Source: Thalassospiraceae bacterium (GTDB lineage Bacteria > Pseudomonadota > Alphaproteobacteria > Rhodospirillales > Magnetovibrionaceae). Taken from it: a DNA stretch of 7,845 nucleotides. The notes beneath the pieces were generated by a model, which worked only from the letters and a program-made list of their open reading frames with translations, did not search any database and was not told the DNA's origin. The stretch spans positions 1 to 7,845 of the forward strand of contig DAOVVL010000078.1 in the NCBI GenBank assembly GCA_030637205.1. Direction: 5' to 3'. How positions within the stretch are numbered: position 1 is the stretch's first letter; the number at the start of each line of letters is the position of its first letter. Made by a program: the position numbers and the translations under genes. Below, one piece after another: positions 1-6,910 of the stretch.

Positions 1-827
1 AAGATGGTGATGTATTCCAGCTCTGACGTTTTTTCGCCGGTCAGGCTATCGACTTCCCAGATACTTTCCAGATCGTCACCAAAAAACGAAAGCCGCCATG
101 CGCGGTCCTCGTAATGGCTGGGGAAAATTTCCAGAACGTCGCCACGCACGCGAAAAGTTCCACGGCCAAACGCCTGATCGTTGCGATTGTATTGCAGTGC
201 AATCAGGCTTTTCATTACCTCGCACTGATCGTATTCGTTGCCCGCTTCCAGTTTCACCACCATGTCGGCATAGGTTTCGGCCGAGCCAATGCCATAGATG
301 CACGAAACCGACGCCACCAGGATCACGTCGCGGCGTTCAAACAATGCGCGCGTCGCCGAATGGCGCATGCGGTCGATTTGTTCATTGATGGATGCATCTT
401 TTTCGATGTAGGTGTCTGAACGCGCCACGTAGGCTTCGGGCTGGTAGTAGTCATAATACGAGACGAAATATTCCACCGCATTATTGGGAAAAAACGATTT
501 CATTTCTGCGTACAGCTGGGCCGCCAGCGTTTTGTTGGGCGCCAGCACGATGGTCGGGCGTTCCAGTTCGGCGACCACATGGGCAATGGTGAAGGTCTTG
601 CCCGATCCGGTCACGCCCAACAGCACCTGATTGCGTTCGCCCGCCTTAAGCCCTGCCAGCAGTTCCTTGATGGCTTGGGGCTGGTCGCCGGCGGGCTCGA
701 AATCCGATACCAGCTCGAACGCCGCCCCGATGCTTGGGCGCGGTTGGGCGTCCGGGTGGGGACCGTCCTTGACCAGTTTGGTGGCTTCGGTTTGTGGGGA
801 ATCGGCCGGGGAATCGGGATGGTTCAT
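1..827 (-). CDS. uvrB: UvrABC excinuclease subunit B, N-terminal part (cut by window edge)
   Basis: UvrB is the helicase-like damage-verification subunit of bacterial nucleotide excision repair; it is loaded on DNA by UvrA and then recruits UvrC. The 275 codons visible start at the first in-frame ATG (825-827) and run off the left edge, so roughly the last 60% of a usual protein of about 670-720 residues is absent. Visible signatures are the helicase Q-like motif FEPAGDQP (residues 43-50), the Walker A loop GVTGSGKT (71-78), LAPNKTLAAQLY (95-106), and the UvrB-specific beta-hairpin region beginning YYDYYQPEAYVARSDTYIEK (124-143), which inserts between DNA strands. Residues from about 160 onward begin the inserted UvrA-interacting domain. 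The first 33 residues are a polar, Pro/Asp-rich extension before the conserved core. No strong ribosome-binding site is seen (only AAAGG about 12 nt upstream), so the start is moderately certain. It is divergent from the methyltransferase gene. Confidence 0.96.
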   Translation of the reverse strand, partial: MNHPDSPADSPQTEATKLVKDGPHPDAQPRPSIGAAFELVSDFEPAGDQPQAIKELLAGLKAGERNQVLLGVTGSGKTFTIAHVVAELERPTIVLAPNKTLAAQLYAEMKSFFPNNAVEYFVSYYDYYQPEAYVARSDTYIEKDASINEQIDRMRHSATRALFERRDVILVASVSCIYGIGSAETYADMVVKLEAGNEYDQCEVMKSLIALQYNRNDQAFGRGTFRVRGDVLEIFPSHYEDRAWRLSFFGDDLESIWEVDSLTGEKTSELEYITI

Positions 828-928
828 GGGCTGAGTTTCGAACCTTTGGTCGCCATGCGCAAGGGGGCAGCATTGGGGCTGAGCCTCACTTTTACCCCCC
901 TGACTTGGCGTACGGGCGCAACGGTGGT

Positions 929-936
929 ATTTATAG
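929..936. promoter_or_regulatory. Possible -10 element in the uvrB/methyltransferase divergent spacer
   Basis: TATTTATA on the plus strand reads TATAAATA on the minus strand, so it could serve as a -10 box in either direction. On the plus strand TTGGCG lies 18 nt upstream (905-910), a weak -35 for the methyltransferase gene. On the minus strand it would give uvrB a leader of about 95 nt, but no good -35 sits at the right distance (TTGAAC is only 13 nt away). It is the only AT-rich box in the spacer. I found no alphaproteobacterial LexA-type GTTC-N7-GTTC site here. Confidence 0.25.
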
Positions 937-965
937 GAAAGGCATATTGTTCAAGACTGCCAATG

Positions 966-987
966 AGTTGACTGGAAGTTAACTGGG
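966..987 (+). repeat. Tandem 11-nt direct repeat overlapping the methyltransferase ribosome-binding site
   Basis: AGTTGACTGGA (966-976) is followed directly by AGTTAACTGGG (977-987), matching at 9 of 11 positions. The second unit runs into the Shine-Dalgarno sequence GGGAG (985-989), which sits 5 nt before the ATG at 995. One helical turn of spacing would suit a protein that binds in tandem, but chance duplication is equally possible. Confidence 0.4.
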
Positions 988-994
988 AGCTGAG

Positions 995-1615
995 ATGAAC
1001 ATCGACAATCGCTTTCCCGCCACCGCAATGCCGGATACGGACTGGTGGACAGCCCTGTGGCCCGACCCCGAAGGGGTGCTCAGGCGCCTCGGCGTCGATT
1101 TTGGACAGTCGGTGCTGGACCTGTGCTGTGGCGATGGGCATTTCACGGTGCCGCTTTGCAATATTGTCGGGCGCAGCGGGCGTGTGATGGCGCTGGATAT
1201 GGACCCAAACATGCTCAACCACGCCAAGGCTCGCGCGCGCAGTGCCGGGCTGGCGCCGGACGCCATCGACTGGATCGAAGCCGATGCCACCAAATTAACC
1301 GGGCGCCTTCCACAGGTGCCCGAATTTATATTGATTGCCAACACCTATCATGGTGTGCCGGACAAGGAAGCCCTGCTTCGCGAAATTTATTCAACCTTGA
1401 TGCCCGGCGGCCAGTTTGCCGTGATTAACTGGCACCATCGGCCCCGCGAAGATACCACCGTTCTGGACGTGGCACGCGGCCCCCAGACCAACATGCGCAT
1501 GAACCCTGACCAGGTCGCCGAAGACGCCACCCGGGCCGGCTTCCGCCTGCATGGTGTGATCGAACTGCCGCCGTATCATTATGGTGTGGTGTTTGATAAG
1601 GCCAAAGCCGGATAA
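995..1615 (+). CDS. Class I SAM-dependent methyltransferase, substrate unknown
   Basis: This 206-residue protein is a single-domain Rossmann-fold methyltransferase. Motif I, the SAM-binding loop VLDLCCGDGHF, is at residues 40-50. The acidic residue at the end of strand 2 is in MALDMDP (65-71), the IEADAT segment (94-99) matches the adenine-contacting motif, and FILIANTYHG (111-120) with LMPGGQFAVINW (135-146) forms the motif IV and post-motif region typical of UbiE/Methyltransf_11-type enzymes. It is shorter than UbiE and lacks the quinone-methyltransferase signatures I would expect, so the substrate is left open. It is probably cytoplasmic, with no signal peptide or membrane segment. The ATG at 995 has a good Shine-Dalgarno (GGGAG, 5 nt spacing). 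It is transcribed divergently from uvrB and has a hairpin just after the stop, so it may be monocistronic. The last quarter (147-206) is family-specific and I do not recognise it. Confidence 0.88.
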   Translation: MNIDNRFPATAMPDTDWWTALWPDPEGVLRRLGVDFGQSVLDLCCGDGHFTVPLCNIVGRSGRVMALDMDPNMLNHAKARARSAGLAPDAIDWIEADATKLTGRLPQVPEFILIANTYHGVPDKEALLREIYSTLMPGGQFAVINWHHRPREDTTVLDVARGPQTNMRMNPDQVAEDATRAGFRLHGVIELPPYHYGVVFDKAKAG

Positions 1616-1669
1616 GCCTGAATTGGGCCAAAACGGCATTGCGCCGCCGTTGATCAGGCGCTAGCTTTT
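1616..1669 (+). terminator. Probable terminator after the methyltransferase gene
   Basis: Directly after the stop codon, GCCTGA (1616-1621) can pair with TCAGGC (1654-1659), enclosing a second stem AACGGC (1632-1637) with GCCGTT (1646-1651). The left side has a 10-nt internal loop. A short TTTT (1666-1669) follows. The structure is imperfect and the T-run weak, so efficiency is uncertain. Confidence 0.4.
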
Positions 1670-1723
1670 CCCTTGATCGATCCTCCATCCATTCACCCAA
1701 ACCAGTAGCAGGAATTCAGATCC

Positions 1724-2926
1724 ATGCCGTTTATCGCCAAGCGCCTCTCCAACATCAAGCCGTCACCCACCATCGCGGTTGCTACCAAGGCCGCCGAACT
1801 GAAAGCCGCCGGGCGCGATGTGATCGGGCTGGGCGCGGGCGAGCCTGATTTTGACACGCCGGACCACATCAAGGCCGCCGCCAAGGCCGCCATTCAAACA
1901 GGCGCCACCACACACACGGCGTTCGCCGGAACGATCGAGCTTCGCAATGCAATTTGTGCCAAGCTCAAACGCGACAACGATCTTGAATACACACCCGACC
2001 AGATCACGGTCGGCTGCGGCGGCAAACAGACCATCTATAACGCGCTGATCGCGACCCTTGATCCGGGCGATGAAGTTATCATCCCGGCACCTTATTGGGT
2101 TTCGTATCCTGACATCACGCTGCTGGCAGAAGGCACCCCGGTGTTTGTTAACTGCCCGGTGGAAGATGACTTCAAGCTGCAAGCCAGCGCGCTCGAAGCC
2201 GCGATCACACCAAAGACCAAATGGGTGATCCTGAATTCGCCGTCCAACCCCACGGGGGCTGCGTATTCGCGCGACGAAATGAAGGCGCTGACCGACGTTC
2301 TGGTCAAACACCCCCACGTGTGGGTGATGAGCGACGATATGTATGAATTCATCGTTTATGACGATTTTGAATTCGTGACCCCGGCGCAGGTGGAACCCGC
2401 GCTTTTCGAGCGCACGCTGACACTGAACGGGGTTTCAAAAGCATACGCCATGACCGGCTGGCGCGTAGGTTACGCGGCGGGCCCTGTGGAACTGATCAAG
2501 GCCATGAACAAGGTGCAATCACAAAGCACCACACACACGGCAGCGGTTAGCCAGGCGGCTGCGGTGGAAGCCCTGAACGGCGATCACAGTTTCATGGCCG
2601 AACGCACCGCCATTTTCAAGGAACGCCGCGATCTGGTGGTTGAAATGCTGAACGCCGCCGAAGGTCTGGTGTGTGCAAAACCCGAAGGCGCATTTTATGT
2701 GTATCCGTCGTGCGAAGGCTGCATGGGCAAAAAGACGCCGGACGGCAAGACGCTGGAAACGGATGAAGACTTCGTGACTTATTTATTGGAGGCCGAGGGC
2801 GTGGCGTCTGTGCATGGGGCCGCTTTTGGATTGAGTCCGTATTTCCGCGTTTCCTATGCGACGTCGACAGAAAACCTGACCGAGGCCTGCACCCGCATCC
2901 AGCGGGCATGTGCGGCGCTGAGCTAG
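1724..2926 (+). CDS. aatA: PLP-dependent aspartate-type aminotransferase (class I, subgroup I-beta)
   Basis: This 400-residue enzyme has the usual length of I-beta aspartate aminotransferases, which interconvert aspartate and 2-oxoglutarate with oxaloacetate and glutamate in the cytoplasm. Some members also take prephenate or aromatic substrates. Key residues by family alignment from memory are: GAGEPDFDTP (37-46), Trp125 in PYWVSY stacking on PLP, Asn175 in NSPSNPTG, Asp204 and Tyr207 in SDDMYE contacting the pyridine ring, the Schiff-base Lys239 in GVSKAYAMTGWRVGY (236-250), and the substrate carboxylate-binding Arg375 in SPYFRVSYATS. An oddity is THTAFAG at 63-69: where most relatives have K-Y-T, with the tyrosine reaching the PLP phosphate of the partner subunit, this protein has His64. 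The ATG at 1724 is preceded by AGGAA with 9 nt spacing. It has its own upstream gap of 108 nt and ends 78 nt before the MFS start. The gene symbol is the usual one for this subgroup; exact substrate preference is not visible. Confidence 0.92.
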   Translation: MPFIAKRLSNIKPSPTIAVATKAAELKAAGRDVIGLGAGEPDFDTPDHIKAAAKAAIQTGATTHTAFAGTIELRNAICAKLKRDNDLEYTPDQITVGCGGKQTIYNALIATLDPGDEVIIPAPYWVSYPDITLLAEGTPVFVNCPVEDDFKLQASALEAAITPKTKWVILNSPSNPTGAAYSRDEMKALTDVLVKHPHVWVMSDDMYEFIVYDDFEFVTPAQVEPALFERTLTLNGVSKAYAMTGWRVGYAAGPVELIKAMNKVQSQSTTHTAAVSQAAAVEALNGDHSFMAERTAIFKERRDLVVEMLNAAEGLVCAKPEGAFYVYPSCEGCMGKKTPDGKTLETDEDFVTYLLEAEGVASVHGAAFGLSPYFRVSYATSTENLTEACTRIQRACAALS

Positions 2927-2936
2927 GCAACTTTTT

Positions 2937-2953
2937 AGCAGTTCTAAACTGCT
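2937..2953. repeat. Perfect 7-bp palindrome between the aminotransferase and MFS genes
   Basis: AGCAGTT (2937-2943), CTA, AACTGCT (2947-2953) form a perfect inverted repeat. It has TTTTT on its 5' side but no T-run on the 3' side, so it is not a standard plus-strand terminator. It lies 52 nt before the MFS start and has the size of a dimeric repressor operator, although a simple transcript hairpin is also possible. Confidence 0.5.
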
Positions 2954-2994
2954 GGCCATTTGCATCAAAGCCGTTCAGACTGCCCTTCAAATTT

Positions 2995-3000
2995 GGGGGG
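2995..3000 (+). promoter_or_regulatory. Ribosome-binding site that fixes the MFS start
   Basis: A run of six G ends 4 nt before the ATG at 3005 and can pair with the CCUCC end of 16S rRNA. The frame is open further upstream to a TTG at 2960, but that start has no purine-rich site and would add 15 polar residues before the first membrane helix. Confidence 0.6.
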
Positions 3001-3004
3001 CTGG

Positions 3005-4207
<1,203 letters not shown>

Positions 4208-4271
4208 TTCGCCAACAACTTCTTGGATTCTTTGGCCCACAGTCGTACCCTTAAGCTTCAGCAAAACAAGA

Positions 4272-4315
4272 AAAGGCCGTCCGTGGCCACGATTGTTGGC
4301 CGCCCGGCCTTTGTT
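4272..4315 (+). terminator. Rho-independent terminator after the MFS gene, possibly bidirectional
   Basis: AAAGGCCG (4272-4279) pairs perfectly with CGGCCTTT (4305-4312). Inside it GTGGCCA (4283-4289) pairs with TGGCCGC (4297-4303) through one wobble, leaving a 7-nt loop. The plus strand continues TTTGTT. On the minus strand the stem is followed by a longer T-rich stretch (TTTTCTTGTTTT), so it could also stop antisense transcription. Confidence 0.7.
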
Positions 4316-4316
4316 C

Positions 4317-4364
4317 GACCCTTGGGGTTCAGTCCTTGAGGGTCAAGCTCAGGATCAAGGGAGG
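4317..4364 (+). promoter_or_regulatory. Structured leader with alternative pairings at the EF-G-like ribosome-binding site
   Basis: Several short stems compete here. GACCCT (4317-4322) can pair with AGGGTC (4339-4344). CTTGA (4335-4339) can pair with TCAAG (4343-4347). CCTTGA (4334-4339) can pair with TCAAGG (4355-4360), and CCCTTG (4319-4324) with CAAGGG (4356-4361). The last two would cover the Shine-Dalgarno AAGGGAGG (4357-4364), which lies 5 nt before the ATG at 4370. This is an inference from complementarity alone; no known riboswitch class is recognised. Confidence 0.35.
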
Positions 4365-4369
4365 TGCCA

Positions 4370-6388
4370 ATGCCGAAAGACCCGTCCACGCCACGTGTCG
4401 CGGCCCTGGTTGGGCCGTATCTTTCCGGAAAAACCACGTTGTTGGAAAGCCTGCTAAGTTGTGCAGGCACGCTTCGGCGTCGCGGAAAGGTCATAGACGG
4501 CACCGCCGTTGGTGACACCAGTCCCGAGGCCCGCAAGCGGGAAATGGGTACTGAGATGAACGTAGCCAGTACCGAATATTTAGGAGAAAAATGGACCCTG
4601 CTTGATTGCCCCGGGTCCATTGAACTTTTACAGGAAAGCTTAAACGCCTTGATGGTTTGCGATGCCGCCGTGGTGGTGTGTGAACCCGATATCGACAAGG
4701 CCATCGCCATCGGCCCGATGTTGCGCTTTTTAGACCAGCACAATATCCCCCACTTTATTTTCATAAACAAAATGGATCACCCCGGCAGCGGCGTTCGCGC
4801 CACGCTGGAAGCCTTGCAAGCCCATTCGGCGCGCCCGTTGGTGCTGCGCGAAATTCCCATTCGCGATGGCGAAGAGATCAAAGGCCATGTGGACCTGGTA
4901 TCTGAGCGTGCTTTCAAATGGACCGACGGCAAGGCATCCGAACTGATCGAAATCCCTAAAGACGTCAGCGCGCGCGAAGAAGCGGCACGCGAAGAAATGC
5001 TTGAAACGCTTGCCGATTTTGATGATGCCTTGCTCACGGAACTTCTCGAAGACGTGGTGCCATCACGCGATGAAATTTATGACAACCTGATGCGCGACTT
5101 GAGCCACGACGCCATTGTGCCGGTGCTGTTTGGATCTGGCGAACACATGGGCGGCGTGACGCGCCTGTGGAAAGCGTTGCGCCACGAAGTCCCGGAAGTT
5201 TCAACCACGGCAGACCGCTTGGGTGCCGCCATTGGTTCGGCCACCAGCGCACAGGTGTTCAAGACCGTGTATGCCGGGCATGCGGGAAAACTTTCGTATG
5301 CGCGCATCTGGTCGGGCACGATGAAAGACGGTCAGGAATTTGATCAAGGCCGGGTTTCGGGTCTCTATGCGATGCAAGGCCAGAAGCAGGAGAAGAAACC
5401 AAAAGCCGAAGCCGGTGAAATCGTCGCCATGGGCCGGCTGGACCGGGTTCAGTGTGGTGAAACGCTTAGATCCGGGAAGAGCACCGCAGGGTCCAAGTGG
5501 CCCCAGCCACTGACGCCGCTGTATTCCATGGCCATCGAAATGCAGGGCCAGGACGATGATGTGAAGTTGAGCGGCGCACTGACCAAGTTGGCGGATGAGG
5601 ATGCGTCGTTGAAGATCGAACACATGCAGGCGCTGGGCCAGCTGGTGTTGTGGGGACAAGGCGAAATGCATTTGCGCCTGGCGCTCGATAAGCTGCAAAT
5701 CCGCCACGGCCTGGATGTTCAGGCCAGACGCCCGCTGGTACCGTACAAGGAAACCATCCGCAAAAGCGTTTCCAAACATGCTCGCCACAAAAAACAATCG
5801 GGCGGTCATGGTGAATTTGGCGATGTGGATATTGAGATCAAACCGCTGTCGCGCGGCGCAGGGTTTCAGTTTGCCGATGTGATCCACGGCGGCGCCATTC
5901 CCAAACAGTACATCCCGGCTGTGGAATCGGGGGTGAAGGAATATATGCACCGGGGTCCGCTGGGCTTTCCCGTGGTTGATATTGCGGTCACCTTGAAAGA
6001 CGGGCAGTTTCACGCCGTCGACAGTTCCGACATGGCGTTCAGAAAGGCCGCCATGCAGGCCATGCGCGAAGCCATGCCCGCTTGCCAGCCGGTTTTGCTG
6101 GAACCGATCTGCGAGGTCACGGTCAACGTTCCCAATACCTTTACCGCCAATGCGCAACGCATCATCAGCACCCGGCGCGGACAGATTTTGGGCTATCAGG
6201 CCAAGGAAGGCTGGGACGGCTGGGACGAGATCACCGCCCACATGCCCGAAGCCGAAATGCATGACCTGATCATCGACCTGCGTTCGCAAACGCTGGGGGT
6301 TGGTACGTTTGAGTTCGCGTTCGACCATTTGAAGGAACTGACCGGGCGCACAGCCGAGGATGTTTTAGCGGCCAGTCAGGAAGCATAA
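4370..6388 (+). CDS. Elongation factor G-like translational GTPase (EF-G paralogue)
   Basis: This 672-residue protein has the five-domain plan of EF-G. The G domain spans about 8-275, with P-loop GPYLSGKT (15-22), G3 motif DCPGS (79-83), G4 NKMD (133-136) and a G5-like GSG (255-257). Domain II is about 290-375, domain III about 383-455, domain IV about 457-575 with HKKQSGGHGEFG (473-484) and GGAIPKQYIPAVESG (507-521), and domain V about 577-660 with STRRGQILG (600-608). It is not the housekeeping factor. EF-G has DTPGH, whose His activates water for GTP hydrolysis, and here Ser83 replaces it. The switch I segment EMGTEMNVA (58-66) also departs from the RGITI consensus. Domain IV remains well conserved, so ribosome binding is likely, but the role in translocation or recycling is unknown. 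The ATG at 4370 is chosen over an in-frame GTG at 4364 because the GTG lies inside the Shine-Dalgarno AAGGGAGG. It is separated from the MFS gene by a terminator. Confidence 0.92.
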   Translation: MPKDPSTPRVAALVGPYLSGKTTLLESLLSCAGTLRRRGKVIDGTAVGDTSPEARKREMGTEMNVASTEYLGEKWTLLDCPGSIELLQESLNALMVCDAAVVVCEPDIDKAIAIGPMLRFLDQHNIPHFIFINKMDHPGSGVRATLEALQAHSARPLVLREIPIRDGEEIKGHVDLVSERAFKWTDGKASELIEIPKDVSAREEAAREEMLETLADFDDALLTELLEDVVPSRDEIYDNLMRDLSHDAIVPVLFGSGEHMGGVTRLWKALRHEVPEVSTTADRLGAAIGSATSAQVFKTVYAGHAGKLSYARIWSGTMKDGQEFDQGRVSGLYAMQGQKQEKKPKAEAGEIVAMGRLDRVQCGETLRSGKSTAGSKWPQPLTPLYSMAIEMQGQDDDVKLSGALTKLADEDASLKIEHMQALGQLVLWGQGEMHLRLALDKLQIRHGLDVQARRPLVPYKETIRKSVSKHARHKKQSGGHGEFGDVDIEIKPLSRGAGFQFADVIHGGAIPKQYIPAVESGVKEYMHRGPLGFPVVDIAVTLKDGQFHAVDSSDMAFRKAAMQAMREAMPACQPVLLEPICEVTVNVPNTFTANAQRIISTRRGQILGYQAKEGWDGWDEITAHMPEAEMHDLIIDLRSQTLGVGTFEFAFDHLKELTGRTAEDVLAASQEA

Positions 6389-6407
6389 AGCGTCGTCAAT
6401 TTGATCA

Positions 6408-6434
6408 GGGTCACGCGTGGCGCATGTGTGACCC
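6408..6434 (+). other. Hairpin just after the EF-G-like gene
   Basis: GGGTCAC (6408-6414) pairs with GTGACCC (6428-6434), and GCG (6415-6417) with CGC (6421-6423) around a TGG loop, leaving a 4-nt bulge. No T-run follows. It may protect the 3' end of the mRNA, with termination left to the next hairpin at 6456-6487. Confidence 0.45.
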
Positions 6435-6451
6435 CATTCAGGTTCAAATCG

Positions 6452-6487
6452 AAAAAAAGCCGGGCTCCTTTGGGGGAACCCGGCTTT
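6452..6487 (-). terminator. Terminator of small RNA A; also likely ends the EF-G-like mRNA
   Basis: AAAGCCGGG (6456-6464) and CCCGGCTTT (6479-6487) form a perfect 9-bp stem. On the minus strand the stem runs into seven T (6458-6452), a textbook intrinsic terminator. The plus strand has only CTTTAAGTCTT, a weaker tail, but the hairpin could also stop transcripts of the convergent EF-G-like gene. The minus-strand loop contains CCCCC. Confidence 0.8.
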
Positions 6488-6620
6488 AAGTCTTAGGGAG
6501 GATCTATCATCTTGGGGGAGATGAGAAAATCACAGAGTTAAACTGCGGCGGACCTTTGGGGGAAAAGGGGGGGAGTGGCCCGGACCCGCAGTTCTCGATG
6601 CCCTCTTAGGTACATCGTAT
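6452..6620 (-). ncRNA. Predicted small RNA A with C-rich loops
   Basis: This is a predicted minus-strand RNA of about 169 nt, from a start near 6620 (7 nt after the -10 box) to the U-run at 6452. Its parts in RNA order are as follows. A first stem pairs AACTGCGG (6593-6586) with CCGCAGTT (6548-6541) and extends through GGGCC/GGTCC (one wobble) to a 22-nt loop carrying a run of seven C, four U and five C. A second hairpin, TCATCT-CCCCCA-AGATGA, spans 6524-6507. A linker contains CCTCCCT (6502-6496). A terminator hairpin follows, also with CCCCC in its loop. The repeated C/U-rich single-stranded stretches could pair with Shine-Dalgarno sequences, as in the CCUCCUCCC-type RNAs known from alphaproteobacteria. 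Family membership is not established. No open reading frame in it has a plausible start site and length. It is paralogous to RNA B immediately upstream. Confidence 0.68.
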
Positions 6621-6626
6621 GTTTCT

Positions 6627-6655
6627 AATATAAGCAAAGGCTAATGCTCTGTCCA
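6627..6655 (-). promoter_or_regulatory. Sigma-70-type promoter of small RNA A
   Basis: On the minus strand TGGACA (6655-6650) matches the -35 consensus at 5 of 6 positions, and TATATT (6632-6627) the -10 at 5 of 6, with the optimal 17-nt spacer. Upstream (6656-about 6700) is a markedly AT-rich tract with runs of A and T, of the kind that acts as an UP element. It lies between the terminator of RNA B and the body of RNA A, in the right orientation and distance for RNA A. Confidence 0.72.
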
Positions 6656-6727
6656 GTATATAATTGAACTTTCCGAAAAAAAGAAAACGTTTAATTTCAA
6701 CGAACTAACCAACCCCTTTAGAATGGC

Positions 6728-6755
6728 AAAAAAAAGCCGGGCCCGAAGGCCCGGC
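6728..6755 (-). terminator. Strong intrinsic terminator of small RNA B (cUUCGg loop)
   Basis: On the minus strand GCCGGGCC (6755-6748) and GGCCCGGC (6743-6736) form a perfect 8-bp stem closed by a TTCG loop flanked by C and G, the very stable UUCG tetraloop, followed by eight T (6735-6728). The T-run exists only for minus-strand transcription. This fixes the orientation of the upstream RNA. Confidence 0.88.
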
Positions 6756-6824
6756 GAGTCTAACAGGGAGGCTTCACGTCTTGGGAGACGTGTGGTTCGA
6801 CCGGTTCCCTTGATCCCTATAGAA

Positions 6825-6842
6825 GGGGGAGGGGGGGAGGGG
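6825..6842 (+). repeat. G-tract cluster (possible G-quadruplex) opposite the RNA B loop
   Basis: The plus strand carries G5, A, G7, A, G4 in 18 nt, enough for four runs of three G with one-base loops. It is the complement of the C-rich loop of RNA B. A related but looser set (G5, four A, G7) lies at 6558-6573 opposite RNA A. Confidence 0.7.
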
Positions 6843-6891
6843 AAGAAGAGAAACCGGGAACCCCGCTTCCAGGCTGTGAGCCGGAAGCTAG

Positions 6892-6910
6892 AAAACGCTG
6901 CATTGCAACG
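6892..6910 (-). terminator. Weak hairpin with T-run, possible end of the lysR mRNA
   Basis: On the minus strand CGTTGC (6910-6905) pairs with GCAGCG (6901-6896), with one wobble, around an AAT loop, and is followed by TTTT (6895-6892). It could end the lysR transcript before RNA B, or be a 5' hairpin of RNA B. The 6-bp stem is short. Confidence 0.3.

Noticed and set aside
828..994. SOS (LexA) box in front of uvrB
   Set aside because: I looked for the alphaproteobacterial GTTC-N7-GTTC pattern and its complement; GTTC/GAAC words occur but none at the required spacing.
1763..2317. Minus-strand open frame of 184 codons opposite the aminotransferase
   Set aside because: It is an antisense shadow of a gene with all its catalytic motifs intact.
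2960..3004. TTG start 15 codons upstream for the MFS protein
   Set aside because: It has no ribosome-binding site and adds a polar segment; the ATG at 3005 directly follows a G6 run.
4364..4366. GTG start for the EF-G-like protein
   Set aside because: It overlaps the Shine-Dalgarno AAGGGAGG; the ATG at 4370 has ideal spacing.
5201..6328. Long minus-strand open frame of 375 codons opposite the EF-G-like gene
   Set aside because: It is a high-GC antisense shadow of a clearly conserved gene; the translation shows no recognisable domain.
6452..6792. The repeated elements as a CRISPR array, an insertion-sequence end or a tRNA/attachment site
   Set aside because: There are only two copies, with different stem sequences, no spacer regularity, no transposase, no target duplication and no tRNA cloverleaf; the terminator and promoter layout fits two RNA genes better.
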